A stretch of DNA of 5,896 nucleotides from positions 1 through 5,896 of the forward strand of contig JALNWS010000224.1 in NCBI GenBank assembly GCA_023230755.1, written 5' to 3'. Positions 5,354-5,896 of this stretch are shown piece after piece. Origin of the DNA: Azoarcus sp. Lineage in GTDB: Bacteria > Pseudomonadota > Gammaproteobacteria > Burkholderiales > Rhodocyclaceae. The notes beneath the pieces were generated by a model. The model ran no database searches, was not told the DNA's origin, and saw only the letters and a program-made list of their open reading frames with translations. Each line of letters begins with the position of its first letter. Position 1 is the first letter of the stretch. A program made the position numbers and the translations under genes.

Positions 5354-5896
5354 TTACTGGGTCCGCACCGGCGGCAGACTGATCGCAACCTTGTAGCGCT
5401 GGCGGAGTTCGTTAACCAGCCCGGCAAAGTCACGCTCGGCAAGTACGCGCGAATACTGACTCACCACGGCCGCAATCCGCGGATCGTCGGCAGCAAGTTT
5501 CGGACGGTTGATCGATTCGATGCGGTAAATCGAGTAACCCTCGCCAAACTGGGCGACACCAGCATAGGCCGGCAGCTTCACGCTCGTCGCCGAGAACACG
5601 GCCTGCATCGCATTGCCAGGCAGCGCGGGTGCGCCGCGCTGCAGTTTGCGTGAGGCGCTCCACTCACCTTCGACAGTCTCACCCTTCTGCAGCGCAGCCA
5701 GCGCGGCGGCACCGCGTTCGGCAGCCAGGCGGCCCGCCTCTTCGGTACGCAACTGTTTTTCGATAGCAGGTCTCACTTCATCCAGCGGCGGACGCCGGGC
5801 AGCTTCGAAGTCCGTAACGCGGGCGGAGATCAGTGTATTGCCACCAAGCTCGATCGCCTGCGTGTTGTGGTGGCGTTTCACCGCGTCATCGGAGAA
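5354..5896 (-). CDS. ppiD: PpiD-like periplasmic chaperone / peptidyl-prolyl isomerase family protein, C-terminal part
   Basis: Only the last 180 residues are present; the gene begins beyond the right edge. The frame is open to the edge and enters as FSDDAVKRHHNTQAIELGGN, closely matching the stretch that follows the parvulin domain in PpiD (SurA-N/PpiD family). PpiD is an inner-membrane-anchored chaperone that faces the periplasm and helps newly exported proteins near the Sec channel. The visible part continues with TLISARVTDFEAARRPPLDEVRPAIE, a helical charged region of about 30 residues, and a C-terminal segment ending LVNELRQRYKVAISLPPVRTQ. The N-terminal membrane anchor and the isomerase domain are not in the window, so whether the protein is complete or catalytically active cannot be judged. 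The stop is TAA at 5356-5354. The gene converges on fabI; this neighbourhood is, from memory, common in betaproteobacteria. The symbol is given on C-terminal similarity only. Confidence 0.85.
   Translation of the reverse strand, partial: FSDDAVKRHHNTQAIELGGNTLISARVTDFEAARRPPLDEVRPAIEKQLRTEEAGRLAAERGAAALAALQKGETVEGEWSASRKLQRGAPALPGNAMQAVFSATSVKLPAYAGVAQFGEGYSIYRIESINRPKLAADDPRIAAVVSQYSRVLAERDFAGLVNELRQRYKVAISLPPVRTQ

Overview
The window reads as ordinary high-GC proteobacterial chromosome, most likely from a betaproteobacterium of the Azoarcus/Thauera (Rhodocyclales) type. This placement is inferred from protein flavour, codon use and the pairing of ppiD with fabI; no rRNA or other decisive marker is present. 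There is no sign of phage, insertion sequence, CRISPR array or other mobile DNA, and both edge genes are cut by the window.

Layout. Three genes on the minus strand occupy the left 4.0 kb. In transcription order (right to left) they are a bestrophin-family membrane channel (3133-4044), a long peptide/nickel-type ABC transporter substrate-binding lipoprotein (879-3113) and a DppB/OppB-type permease (1-879, C-terminus beyond the left edge). Bestrophin and binding protein are 19 bp apart, and binding protein and permease share one base (TGATG), so the three look like one operon. The second permease and the ATPases are expected further left. Divergent to this block, fabI (4221-5012, plus strand) encodes the NADH-dependent enoyl-ACP reductase of fatty acid synthesis, with a perfect TATAAT box, a good Shine-Dalgarno sequence and a strong terminator. 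From the right edge, a minus-strand gene converges on fabI: the C-terminal part of a PpiD-like periplasmic chaperone (5354-5896). The 341-bp gap between the convergent genes holds hairpins and terminators but no gene.

Functionally the window combines envelope and housekeeping tasks: peptide (or related solute) uptake, a bestrophin channel, membrane lipid synthesis and folding of exported proteins. I found no clearly new system. The points most worth a second look are the binding protein's unusual architecture (N-terminal lipobox plus C-terminal membrane helix), the seven-G run at its end that would fuse it to the permease after a one-base slip, and the placement of a bestrophin gene at the head of an ABC importer operon.
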